From Dyadobacter linearis (GTDB lineage Bacteria; Bacteroidota; Bacteroidia; Cytophagales; Spirosomataceae), in NCBI RefSeq assembly GCF_907165045.1, contig NZ_CAJRAU010000010.1, positions 1 through 64,000 of the forward strand: a DNA stretch of 64,000 nt. Direction: 5' to 3'. The notes under the pieces are model-generated. The model made no database searches. It was given only the letters and a program-made list of their open reading frames with translations, and was not told the origin of the DNA. This document shows, piece after piece, positions 43,804-52,142 of this stretch (position 1 is the first letter of the stretch; each line of letters opens with the position of its first letter). The position numbers were made by a program, and so were the translations under genes.

Positions 43804-43812
43804 ACTACAAAG

Positions 43813-44709
43813 ATGCTGGCGGAAAATCAAAGTGACCTCAGTGCCGAATTTATCGCGGGTTCGTGGCTGGAAGAAGGTATTGCAGAAGACAAAATCCTTT
43901 TCAAGCCGCTCGGCTCTTTCAAAAGGCGCAGCCACGCGGATGTTGAATTCGTTGGTGAGGCGGAGCTGGGGAATTTTGAGGGGAAGATCATAGCGTCCAA
44001 CAGGAACGGGATTTATGACCATTTACCCGAGCAGCTGTTTCATTTGCCTTCTGCCGGCTCGATCAATACTTTGAAAAAAAAGGTCGACGAAATCAGGCTG
44101 CAACGGGAAAAAGAGCAAAAATCGAGACTGTTCTTTTTGCCGCTCGAACACGAATTTTTCCTCAATCGGTTGAAGCTGGCGCGTCTGGAACAGCTTGCAC
44201 ACGATCTCGATCCCGATTCGCTCCTGCTGGATGAACTGCGTAATTTCTGGCAGGTACCGCCTAAGATCAGTAAGGTAATGCTCGTCAGGCTGGTACCGGT
44301 AATGCCGCTGATCTCAGAGAATAGGGGTGATCTGAAAGTGGCGGGAGAGATTTTGTCGGCGGTTCTGCAATATCAGGTAACATTTCAAACCCAGCCCGCG
44401 GGCTCGGTTACAGTAACAGCTGAAACGCGGCTGAATGATGTTTCGCTGGGATTGGACTTGACTTTGGGCGGTGAGATCGACATATATAGCCCGAAGATAG
44501 TAGCAGAGGTACATTTGCCCGATTTAGAAGCATTGGAAAAGTGTTTGCACGACGACGATTTTAATATGCTAATCACTTGGCTGGCAGGCTGGTTTGTTCC
44601 GGTAGAATGCGATTTAGAGGTTGCGTTTTGCCTCTCGCCCGGTGCTTCGCCATTATTTTTTCACGAAAATGAAACACAGCATTCCCGGCTGGGCTATTCG
44701 ACGATTTAA
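43813..44709 (+). CDS. tssG: T6SS baseplate protein TssG
   Basis: TssG is the partner of TssF in the baseplate wedge. The 298 aa protein is close to the family length for subtype iii. Recognised stretches are HEFFLNRLKLARLEQLAHDL (about 115-134), FWQVPPKISKVMLVRL and a long C-terminal beta-rich part. Assignment rests mainly on position immediately after tssF, size and this helical segment; I see no decisive short motif. It is the last recognised T6SS gene on the plus strand. Confidence 0.72.
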   Translation: MLAENQSDLSAEFIAGSWLEEGIAEDKILFKPLGSFKRRSHADVEFVGEAELGNFEGKIIASNRNGIYDHLPEQLFHLPSAGSINTLKKKVDEIRLQREKEQKSRLFFLPLEHEFFLNRLKLARLEQLAHDLDPDSLLLDELRNFWQVPPKISKVMLVRLVPVMPLISENRGDLKVAGEILSAVLQYQVTFQTQPAGSVTVTAETRLNDVSLGLDLTLGGEIDIYSPKIVAEVHLPDLEALEKCLHDDDFNMLITWLAGWFVPVECDLEVAFCLSPGASPLFFHENETQHSRLGYSTI

Positions 44710-44753
44710 AATAAATATTTGAAAGTTGATACAAATTGCGGTTGAAAAATAGT

Positions 44754-44784
44754 TTGGTATTGTAAATTTTTAGATCAAAATTTG
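44754..44784 (+). promoter_or_regulatory. Candidate promoter of the small membrane protein gene
   Basis: TTG at 44754-44756, 20 nt spacer, AAAATTTG at 44777-44784 (one mismatch to TAnnTTTG). The predicted start of transcription near 44791 lies just ahead of the likely GTG start of the following gene. Confidence 0.35.
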
Positions 44785-44813
44785 CGGTTCATTTGGAACC
44801 CCCTGTTCACTTC

Positions 44814-45197
44814 GTGAGAGCGCAAAGACTTATCAACCAGACAATCAGCTTTATGCTAGCCGCCATGCTTTTGGTGGTAGCAGGCGCGCGGTCTTGGTCT
44901 GATTATGCGGAAATAGGGCAGACCTACACGGGTAAGGCGAAGGAAATCGGCCAGAAGAACGCCAAAGAACAGGCTTCCAATCCGGCAGAGGCGAAAGTAA
45001 GTACCTTGTCCCTCGACGCGGTTATCACGCCGGCAATTTCATTTGACTTCTCGCATTACTTCTATTTCGTAGCTCAGCCCGTCTGGCATTTCGTTGCCAC
45101 GCAGCTGGCGGTAAGGTTTACATTTCAGGAATCGTTTTTCCTTTTCTCCTACTTCCATCGAATCTTCGGAAGGTTCATAGTCACCAACGCTCCCTGA
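44814..45197 (+). CDS. Small membrane protein of unknown function
   Basis: A protein of about 127 aa from the likely GTG start at 44814; a TTG at 44793 and an ATG at 44853 are alternatives. There is one hydrophobic segment near the N-terminus (ISFMLAAMLLVVAGA) and an aromatic-rich C-terminal part (FSHYFYFVAQPVWHFVATQL), which may be a second membrane segment. I do not recognise the family. It lies between tssG and secDF with a separate promoter, so it need not belong to the T6SS. Confidence 0.55.
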   Translation: MRAQRLINQTISFMLAAMLLVVAGARSWSDYAEIGQTYTGKAKEIGQKNAKEQASNPAEAKVSTLSLDAVITPAISFDFSHYFYFVAQPVWHFVATQLAVRFTFQESFFLFSYFHRIFGRFIVTNAP

Positions 45198-45322
45198 TCA
45201 CGGGAGGCTATTGCTGCATTTTTAATACTATAAAATCATCATTGTCAGCGACTTCGACGCCTGCGCGCAGGTATTCATCTGTTATTTTCAAGAATTTCAA
45301 TTAAATTTTTTCTGTTAAAAAA

Positions 45323-48289
45323 ATGGCTAATAAGAATGGAATAATAGGGTTAACTATTGTAGTTGCCCTCATTAGCGTTTATTATCTGTCTTTTACTTTC
45401 GCTTCACGCAGCTTTAAAAGCAAAGCAACTGCCTACGCGACTGATTCAAAAGGAGAAGTAGATATCGCAAAAAAACAGCGTTATGTTGACTCGCTGTGGC
45501 GTCAGGAAGTTTACCTGGGTCATACCCTGCAGGAAGTTACAGAACGTGAACTCAACCTGGGCCTTGATTTGCAAGGTGGTATGCACGTGGTTTTGGAAGT
45601 AGCTCCTGCTGACATTTTGAAAGGAATGGCCGGCGGAAACGCACGCAGTTCTGCATTTCAGGCTGCATTGAAGAAAGCGGGTGAGGACAAGGCTGCGAGT
45701 AACAGCACTTTCATCAACCGTTTTGCTGCGGCTTATAAAGAAGCGGCGCCGAATACAAGCCTTGCATCTGTTTTTGCAACCAGCTCCAACCGTGGCAAGA
45801 TCAGCAGCAATTCTTCTGATTCAGATGTAATTAAAATGCTGAATACCGAAGTAAACGGTTCTATCGACCGTGCATTCCAGATCACTTCGGCACGTATTGA
45901 CAAGTTTGGTGTAACTAACCCGAACATCCAGCGTTTGCCGGGGCAAAACCGTATTTTGGTTGAACTACCAGGTGTAGATAACCCTGAGCGTGTACGCCGT
46001 CTTTTGTCTGGTGCTGCGAAACTTGAATTTGCAGAAGTGTATCTGACTAACGAACTGGGCGCAGGTCTGGAAGGTTTGGGAAGATATTTGACGCAACAGG
46101 CGGAGGTTGAAAAAGCGAAAAGACCTGCTGCTGCAACCACTGCAAAAGTAGATACGACCAAGAAAACAACTGGCGGCCTGGCTGAGCAGCTGGCACAAAA
46201 AAGTGACTCTACCGCAAATGACTCGGCTGCGGTTGCAGCGCAAACTGCTGCGTTGACCAGCTTATTTGTTCCAATGCCGCAAGGTCTGGGTGTTTATTTG
46301 AAAGATACTGCGCGCGCAGGAGAAATTCTTCGCCGCCCGGAAGTTCGCTCGCTATTCCCTGCTGACCTGGTTTTCATGTGGGACCGTAAAGGAACTGCTG
46401 CCGGAGATAACCAGCTGATCCTGCCATTGTATTTTATCAAAAAACAAAATGGCGAAGCTGCCATGGAAGGTGACGTGATCGTAGATGCAACGCACGATTA
46501 CGACGAAAGCGGTCGTCCGGAAGTAACAATGCGTATGAACGGAGAGGGAGCCCGCAAATGGCGCTCACTGACTGCCCGCAGCATTGGCCGCCCGGTTGCG
46601 ATCATTATCGATAACCTGGTTTACACTGCGCCGACGGTACAGGGTGAAATTCCAAATGGTAACTCAAGCATTACTGGTAGCTTCACAGTAGAAGAGACCA
46701 AAGATATGTCTAACGTGTTGAAAGCGGGTAAGTTACCAGCTCCGACACATATTGTAGAAGAAGCCGTAGTAGGATCTTCACTGGGTGCTGAGGCGATCAA
46801 CGACGGTTTGCTTTCTTCGGCAGTTGGTTTGGTGATCGTATTGGTATTCATGGTCGCTTATTACAGCAAAGCCGGCTGGATCGCTGATATCGCGCTTTTG
46901 ATCAACTTGTTCTTCCTGCTGGGAATCATGGCGTCGCTAGGCGCAGTACTGACACTTTCAGGTATCGCGGGTATTGTGCTTTCGATCGGTATGGCGGTGG
47001 ATGCAAACGTATTGATTTATGAAGGTATCAAGACGGAACTTGAAGAAGGCAAGCCGTTTGTACAAGCGGTTCGCGACGGTTTCAAGAGTTCGCTAAGTGC
47101 AATTATTGACTCGAACGTAACCACACTTCTGACCGGTATTATCCTTTATACATTCGGAACCGGACTGGTACTTGGTTTTGCTACTACACTGGTATTAGGT
47201 TTGCTTACATCCCTTTTCACTGCCATTTTCATTACGCGTTTGCTGCTTGAATATCAGATCAAAAAGGGTAAAACTTTCAACTTTTATACCGGCCTGACGA
47301 AGAACTGGTTCAAAGACAACGATTTCGATTTCGTATCTCAGCGTCGTCGTTTTTACATTATCTCTACTGTAATCATCGCGATCGGGATTGGGTCATTCAT
47401 TTTCAAAGGCTTTGGATTGGGTATTGATTTCAAAGGCGGTCGTTCTTATGTGGTTCGTTTTGAAGATAAAGTTGATGCCGATAATCTGCGCGACAAAATG
47501 GATGAGACGCTGGGTTCTGCTACAGAGGTAAAAACTTTCGGTGGACAGGATCAGGTGAAAATCACGACTGCATATCTGATCGAAGAAACTACCCCTGACG
47601 CAGATCAGCGCGCTGAGGCGAAGGTGATGGAAGCGGTTAAAAAGATGGGTAACAATCCTGCGCAAATCGTAAGCTCAAATAAAGTGGGCCCGACGATGGC
47701 GAAGGATACTTTGTGGTCGGCTGTGTATGCGGTATTGCTCGCATTGGCTGCCAACTTTATTTATATCCTGATCCGGTTTAAAAGGGTTGCGTTCAGTTAT
47801 GGTGCGGTCGTTTCGCTTGCGCACGACGTGGTGATCATTCTTGCAATCTTCTCGTTGTTCAACGGCTGGTTGCCTTGGTCACTGGATATTGACCAGGCAT
47901 TTATCGGTGCGATTCTGACGATGATCGGGTATTCGATGAACGATACCGTCGTTATTTATGACCGTATCCGGGATTACCTGGCCGACGATAAGTCACGTGG
48001 CCAGAGCCTGCCGACGGTTATCAACAGTGCCTTGAACAGTACTTTAAGCCGGACTGCGGTGACGGGTATCTCTGTAATCCTGGTGTTGATCGTTCTGATG
48101 ATTTTCGGAGGAGCTGTGATCCGCGGATTTACATTCTGTATGTTGCTTGGGGTAATCGTAGGTACTTACTCTTCACTTTTCGTAGCGGCACCGATCGTGG
48201 TTGACCTTCTGCAGCGTGACCAGAATAAAACGCCTGCACTCGCAACTGCGGAAACGGCGCCAGCGGCACCAAAGAAAGTTAAAGCGTAA
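45323..48289 (+). CDS. secDF: Protein translocase subunit SecDF (fused)
   Basis: Proton-driven part of the Sec system that helps complete export through SecYEG. SecD and SecF are fused in one 988 aa protein, as usual in Bacteroidota. The SecD half has the first membrane helix, the DLQGGMHVVLEV motif (about residue 78), the periplasmic domains and the DEAD-like ANVLIYEGIKTELEEGK block. The SecF half starts near residue 675 with its own GIDFKGGRSYVVRF and ends with SYSLMNDTVVIYDRIRD-type sequence (YSMNDTVVIYDRIRDY). A Thr/Ala/Lys-rich insert lies around residue 275. A strong terminator follows. Confidence 0.96.
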   Translation: MANKNGIIGLTIVVALISVYYLSFTFASRSFKSKATAYATDSKGEVDIAKKQRYVDSLWRQEVYLGHTLQEVTERELNLGLDLQGGMHVVLEVAPADILKGMAGGNARSSAFQAALKKAGEDKAASNSTFINRFAAAYKEAAPNTSLASVFATSSNRGKISSNSSDSDVIKMLNTEVNGSIDRAFQITSARIDKFGVTNPNIQRLPGQNRILVELPGVDNPERVRRLLSGAAKLEFAEVYLTNELGAGLEGLGRYLTQQAEVEKAKRPAAATTAKVDTTKKTTGGLAEQLAQKSDSTANDSAAVAAQTAALTSLFVPMPQGLGVYLKDTARAGEILRRPEVRSLFPADLVFMWDRKGTAAGDNQLILPLYFIKKQNGEAAMEGDVIVDATHDYDESGRPEVTMRMNGEGARKWRSLTARSIGRPVAIIIDNLVYTAPTVQGEIPNGNSSITGSFTVEETKDMSNVLKAGKLPAPTHIVEEAVVGSSLGAEAINDGLLSSAVGLVIVLVFMVAYYSKAGWIADIALLINLFFLLGIMASLGAVLTLSGIAGIVLSIGMAVDANVLIYEGIKTELEEGKPFVQAVRDGFKSSLSAIIDSNVTTLLTGIILYTFGTGLVLGFATTLVLGLLTSLFTAIFITRLLLEYQIKKGKTFNFYTGLTKNWFKDNDFDFVSQRRRFYIISTVIIAIGIGSFIFKGFGLGIDFKGGRSYVVRFEDKVDADNLRDKMDETLGSATEVKTFGGQDQVKITTAYLIEETTPDADQRAEAKVMEAVKKMGNNPAQIVSSNKVGPTMAKDTLWSAVYAVLLALAANFIYILIRFKRVAFSYGAVVSLAHDVVIILAIFSLFNGWLPWSLDIDQAFIGAILTMIGYSMNDTVVIYDRIRDYLADDKSRGQSLPTVINSALNSTLSRTAVTGISVILVLIVLMIFGGAVIRGFTFCMLLGVIVGTYSSLFVAAPIVVDLLQRDQNKTPALATAETAPAAPKKVKA

Positions 48290-48303
48290 TAAGTTAGAAG
48301 AAA

Positions 48304-48334
48304 AAAGGGTTAGCATTGTGCTATCCCTTTTTTT
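48304..48334 (+). terminator. Intrinsic terminator after secDF
   Basis: Arms AAAGGGTTAGCA (48304-48315) and TGCTATCCCTTT (48319-48330) pair with one mismatch across a 3 nt loop and run into TTTTTTT. It lies 15 nt after the secDF stop codon. Confidence 0.85.
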
Positions 48335-48409
48335 ATTTTGCCTTGACAAGTTATCAGCAAATTTTCTTTTAGTTTTATAAAATGTTCATATAACTACACA
48401 AAAGAGCTT

Positions 48410-49861
48410 ATGGCAAATCAATTATGGGTTAAAAAGCCCATTGAAAAATTATTAAATGAATCAACAGGCGAAGCCAACCAACTAAAAAGATCACTTGGAT
48501 CGGCGAGCTTGGTGGCATTAGGAATTGGCGCAATCATTGGCGCAGGACTCTTCTCTTTAACAGGTATTGCTGCTGCGGAACATTCGGGACCCGCAGTAAC
48601 CATTTCATTCATACTTGCCGCGGTAGGCTGCGGTTTTGCCGGCCTTTGCTACGCCGAATTCGCTTCCATGATTCCGATCGCAGGAAGTGCCTACACTTAC
48701 TCCTATGCCACAATGGGCGAGTTCGTTGCCTGGATCATCGGCTGGGATTTGGTTCTTGAATATGCATTGGGAGCAGCTACGGTTTCAGTAAGCTGGTCCA
48801 GATATCTCCTGGAATTCCTCAGTAAATTTGATATTCACCTTCCCACTCAGCTGGTTTGCTCTCCTTTTGAAGTAGTAACACTTAGCGACGGAACAATCAT
48901 TGATAACGGAATCGTGAACCTGCCTGCGATCCTGATCGTCTGTCTGCTTTCACTTCTTTTGATCCGTGGTACTGAGGGATCTGCATTCCTTAATAATTTC
49001 CTTGTTGTATTAAAAGTGGCGGTTGTTTTGGTATTCATTGGACTGGGCTGGAGCCATATCAACCCGGACAATTATGTGCCTTACATTCCTGAAAACACAG
49101 GCGCTTACGAGAACTTTGGCTGGTCGGGTATTGCTACCGGGGCCGCGGTGGTATTCTTTGCATTCATTGGATTTGACGCGGTTTCAACAGCCGCGCAGGA
49201 AGCTAAAAACCCCCAGAAAGGAATGCCGATCGGTATCCTTGGATCTTTGGTCGTTTGTACGATTTTGTACGTGCTTTTCGCACACGTAATGACAGGTTTG
49301 GTGAAATACACTGCATTCGCAAATGATGCAAAACCAGCGGCAACTGCCTTTGCACAAACCGGTTACGATTCCTTACAAACAGCATTGATCATTGCGATTC
49401 TGGCGGGTTACACCTCTGTAATGCTGGTCATGCTTTTGGGTCAAAGCCGTGTTTTTTACTCAATGAGCAAAGATGGACTGTTACCTAAGTTTTTCAGCGA
49501 AGTGCATCCTAAATTCAAAACGCCGTTCAAAACCAACATCTTTTTCATGGGCTTCGTGAGCATTTTTGCGGGACTTGTTCCTGTAAGTGACCTGGGGCAC
49601 ATGGTAAGTATTGGTACCTTATTCGCGTTCTGTCTGGTTTGCGTAGGTGTTTGGATGTTGCGTGTAAAAAGACCTGAGCTTCACCGCTCATTCCGCACCC
49701 CGCTTGTGCCATTCGTGCCGATCATGGGAATAGTGGTTTGTCTTTACTTAATGTATTCACTACCGATCGAAAGCTGGTACCGTCTGGCAATATGGCTTGC
49801 AATCGGGTTCGCAGTGTATTTCGGTTATGGTAAAAAGCATAGCAAGATAGGGCAGGAGTAG
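48410..49861 (+). CDS. APC-family amino acid permease
   Basis: Inner-membrane amino acid transporter of the APC superfamily, close to the cationic amino acid transporters (CAT/YhdG type). The 483 aa protein has about 12-14 membrane segments. Family signatures: LGIGAIIGAGLFSLTG (about 37-52, substrate-binding loop of helix 1), SYATMGEFVAWIIGWDLVLE and FFAFIGFDAVSTAAQEAKNP (helix 6). It is monocistronic between two terminators. Substrate is not predictable beyond a broad preference for amino acids, probably lysine, arginine or similar. Confidence 0.9.
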   Translation: MANQLWVKKPIEKLLNESTGEANQLKRSLGSASLVALGIGAIIGAGLFSLTGIAAAEHSGPAVTISFILAAVGCGFAGLCYAEFASMIPIAGSAYTYSYATMGEFVAWIIGWDLVLEYALGAATVSVSWSRYLLEFLSKFDIHLPTQLVCSPFEVVTLSDGTIIDNGIVNLPAILIVCLLSLLLIRGTEGSAFLNNFLVVLKVAVVLVFIGLGWSHINPDNYVPYIPENTGAYENFGWSGIATGAAVVFFAFIGFDAVSTAAQEAKNPQKGMPIGILGSLVVCTILYVLFAHVMTGLVKYTAFANDAKPAATAFAQTGYDSLQTALIIAILAGYTSVMLVMLLGQSRVFYSMSKDGLLPKFFSEVHPKFKTPFKTNIFFMGFVSIFAGLVPVSDLGHMVSIGTLFAFCLVCVGVWMLRVKRPELHRSFRTPLVPFVPIMGIVVCLYLMYSLPIESWYRLAIWLAIGFAVYFGYGKKHSKIGQE

Positions 49862-49904
49862 GGGCTGGCTGTTAGCAGTTAGCTTTTGGCTTTTTGAAAA
49901 TATT

Positions 49905-49945
49905 AAGTCGTGGTTGTTTCGTAAGAAACGGCCACGACTTTTTTT
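49905..49945 (+). terminator. Intrinsic terminator after the permease gene
   Basis: Arms AAGTCGTGGTTGTTTC (49905-49920) and GAAACGGCCACGACTT (49925-49940) pair almost perfectly with a GTAA loop, followed by a run of T. The GTAA loop and long stem make it strong. The opposite gene ends at 49976, so it may also serve the minus strand. Confidence 0.88.
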
Positions 49946-49975
49946 GTTTTATTCGTGCCAGAGTGACGATTACAG

Positions 49976-50557
49976 TCATTTGCACTCTATTCTGCACTCA
50001 ATCGACGGCGGGTATCCTTTGGATATAAATTCATCTTTGATTTCAATGCAGGTACTTTTAATGAGTTCTAGCTTCGAGCATGTGCTTGGTACCAGCATCA
50101 TCATATTAAAACTAAATCCTCCTTCAATACCATGCGCGGTAATACTTATTCTTGTAACCCTTCCACTCAACAGTTTGCAAAATTCATTATACCAGCGGTC
50201 GAAGGTAATTTTTCTGTTTCGCTGCTTGCCGTCTTTTGTAGAATACATGACGAAAAATGACCTCTCAGGATACGTTTCGTTTGCTTTCAATAATATATGA
50301 AAGATCGTCTCTCTGATTCTTGCGTCATGTTTTTCCACAAAAAAACCTTTAGATGGACTAATTAGCCCGAATCCAAAGGTGACAATGTCATTTTTTATTA
50401 GTGGATAGTCTTCAAAATACCCGGAAGCATTTATGAAATAACAGGAGTAGAGTGCGCCCGAGTCGGTTTTAAAGATATATTCTTCACAATTATCGCTATC
50501 CTCTGCTGTATAATCATAAGCCCTTAACGAACCTAACTCCTCTGGCGTGCAATTCAT
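49976..50557 (-). CDS. Conserved Bacteroidota protein of unknown function (possibly DUF6169)
   Basis: A 193 aa protein without signal peptide. The region EEYIFKTDSGALYSCYFINA and the ASGYFEDYP block followed by FGFGL and RIRETIFHILLKANETYPE resembles what I recall of the DUF6169 family, a hypothetical family of Bacteroidota; this is a recollection, not a search result. The gene overlaps the preceding small gene by 44 nt and appears less GC-rich than its neighbours. The tight overlap of a short upstream gene with a larger one suggests a toxin-antitoxin-like or partner-protein pair. Function unknown. Confidence 0.6.
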   Translation of the reverse strand: MNCTPEELGSLRAYDYTAEDSDNCEEYIFKTDSGALYSCYFINASGYFEDYPLIKNDIVTFGFGLISPSKGFFVEKHDARIRETIFHILLKANETYPERSFFVMYSTKDGKQRNRKITFDRWYNEFCKLLSGRVTRISITAHGIEGGFSFNMMMLVPSTCSKLELIKSTCIEIKDEFISKGYPPSIECRIECK

Positions 50558-50696
50558 CCTTGGTAATTTTTCCGTCGTGGTACAGATTAACGGATTCCTT
50601 ATCCGCCATTACTTTTTCAATTAGCCGAGTCAATCGATCGCTTTTCTTTGCACCATCAGCAGCTTCTGCCACAGGTGCGTTTGCCGTTTTGTTCAT
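50514..50696 (-). CDS. Small protein preceding and overlapping the 193 aa gene
   Basis: A 60 aa protein from the ATG at 50696. It is mostly charged and helical (KKSDRLTRLIEKVMADKESV), ending with the short segment NLYHDGKITKDELHARGVRF. Its 3' end overlaps the start of the next gene by 44 nt in a different frame, so the two are probably translated in a coupled way. It has the size and charge pattern of an antitoxin or a small partner protein, but no DNA-binding motif is visible. A longer frame reaching 50753 has no better start. Confidence 0.5.
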   Translation of the reverse strand: MNKTANAPVAEAADGAKKSDRLTRLIEKVMADKESVNLYHDGKITKDELHARGVRFVKGL

Positions 50697-50820
50697 GGTT
50701 TTTTCAATTTCGATTTTCACTTTTCTTGAACGTAGTAAATGGCGGCAACTCATTTTCAGGAGCTTGCCAGCGCGACTAAAATTAGAAAGAATATTTTGAT
50801 TTATTTAATAACAATCAATT

Positions 50821-50890
50821 ACCCGCGACTTCAGTCGGGGGGAGGGCAAGCCAAGCCGGGAATAGTCGACTTTTGTTCCCGTCGACGGCA
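50821..50890. repeat. Decayed copy of the GTCGAC/CTTCAG palindrome repeat
   Basis: The sequence contains GCGACTTCAGTCGGG at 50825-50839 and, further on, two GTCGAC copies (50865-50870 and 50881-50886) and CAATTG, all words of the repeat at 10.63-11.13 kb, but out of order and imperfect. It sits just downstream of the lhgO stop codon. Confidence 0.5.
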
Positions 50891-50899
50891 ATTGAACAC

Positions 50900-52099
50900 T
50901 TATACCCGCGCTAAAACGCGCTCCGAAACGGTCTGGCCGATTGACAACGACGAAGTTGCAGCTGGCGACGGCGCGTTGCAGATATTGATTGCGTTTCTGT
51001 TTTCGATAATCGAAAAATCATCCAACAAGCCACCATCGTAATCACAGGCTTGCGCGCGTACCCCGGCGCCTCCGGGCACGAGGTCGTCGCTTTGGATTTC
51101 GGGGATTAGTCCCTGTAGCGCTTTTGTAAAAGCAGCTTTCGAGAATGAGCGGTAATATTCTCCCATTCCCGTTTTCCAGTATTTCATCGCCACTTTCCGG
51201 AAGCCGGGCCAGGCGAGGGATTCCATTAGTTCGGGAAAATTGATATCCAACTTGTCGTAACCTTCGCGGCGGAATGCGAAAACTGCATTCGGGCCGGCCT
51301 CAATTCCGCCTTCGATCATGCGCGTGAAATGCACGCCTAGAAATGGGAAATTTGGGTCTGGAACCGGGTAAATAAGGTTTTTGACGAGGTGATGCTTTTC
51401 CGGTTTGATCTTGTAATATTCTCCGCGGAAAGGAATAATCCTGACCTTAATATCCTCCGGCTGAGTAAGTTGTGCGACTTTGTCGGAATATAGCCCAGCG
51501 CAGTTCACGATCAGCTTTGTTTCGAAAACTCTCCCGCTCGCAGATACCACTTCGGAATGCGTGGTCTGGCTGCGTACGTCAATCACTTTCTCACCAAAAC
51601 GAATTTCCCCGTCCAGCTTCCGCACGCTCTCAGCGTATTTTTCACAAACAGTTTTATAATCAATAATACCGGTATAAGGGACCCAAATACCTTCCAGGCC
51701 TTTCACGTGCGGCTCAATTTCACGCATTTCGCCTTGGGAAATCATTCTGTTTTCGGTCAATCCATTCTGGTTACCTCTTTCAAACAGGTTTCGGAGCAGG
51801 GGCCGCTGCTCTTCGGTAGTCGCGACTACAATTTTGCCGCAAAGATCGTAAGGCACATTTTCCCGATTGCAGTAGTCGAGCAGCATTTGGTAGCCTCGAA
51901 TGCAATTGGTCGCTTTCAAACTTCCCGGCTTGTAATATAGCCCGGAGTGGATTACGCCGCTATTGTGACCGGTCTGGTGCTTTGCCACTTCGTTTTCCTT
52001 TTCGAGCAGTAAAACCTTTAATGCAGGCTTTTGTTCTTTGATGCGAAGTGCAGTAGCGAGGCCGACGATGCCGCCGCCAATAATCGTGATATCGTACAT
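50900..52099 (-). CDS. lhgO: L-2-hydroxyglutarate oxidase
   Basis: FAD-dependent oxidase or dehydrogenase that converts L-2-hydroxyglutarate to 2-oxoglutarate, feeding electrons to the respiratory chain. From the ATG at 52099 it has 399 aa. It starts with the FAD dinucleotide-binding motif IIGGGIVGLATAL, then LLLEKENEVAKHQTGHNSGVIHSGLYY, the family block that holds the substrate-binding histidine, and near the C-terminus SPAATSSLSIGQ. Neighbours on the same strand are anmK and ricT. Confidence 0.9.
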   Translation of the reverse strand: MYDITIIGGGIVGLATALRIKEQKPALKVLLLEKENEVAKHQTGHNSGVIHSGLYYKPGSLKATNCIRGYQMLLDYCNRENVPYDLCGKIVVATTEEQRPLLRNLFERGNQNGLTENRMISQGEMREIEPHVKGLEGIWVPYTGIIDYKTVCEKYAESVRKLDGEIRFGEKVIDVRSQTTHSEVVSASGRVFETKLIVNCAGLYSDKVAQLTQPEDIKVRIIPFRGEYYKIKPEKHHLVKNLIYPVPDPNFPFLGVHFTRMIEGGIEAGPNAVFAFRREGYDKLDINFPELMESLAWPGFRKVAMKYWKTGMGEYYRSFSKAAFTKALQGLIPEIQSDDLVPGGAGVRAQACDYDGGLLDDFSIIENRNAINICNAPSPAATSSLSIGQTVSERVLARV

Positions 52100-52142
52100 G
52101 TATGAAGTCTTATCCAACAAAATTTTAGTATTGATTTAAATA

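Noticed and set aside
21396-44709. Extracellular contractile injection system (eCIS) instead of T6SS
   Set aside because: TssK, TssN, TssE/F/G, Hcp and a ClpV-type ATPase are present and no eCIS-type tail-length, cap or Afp16-like genes were seen.
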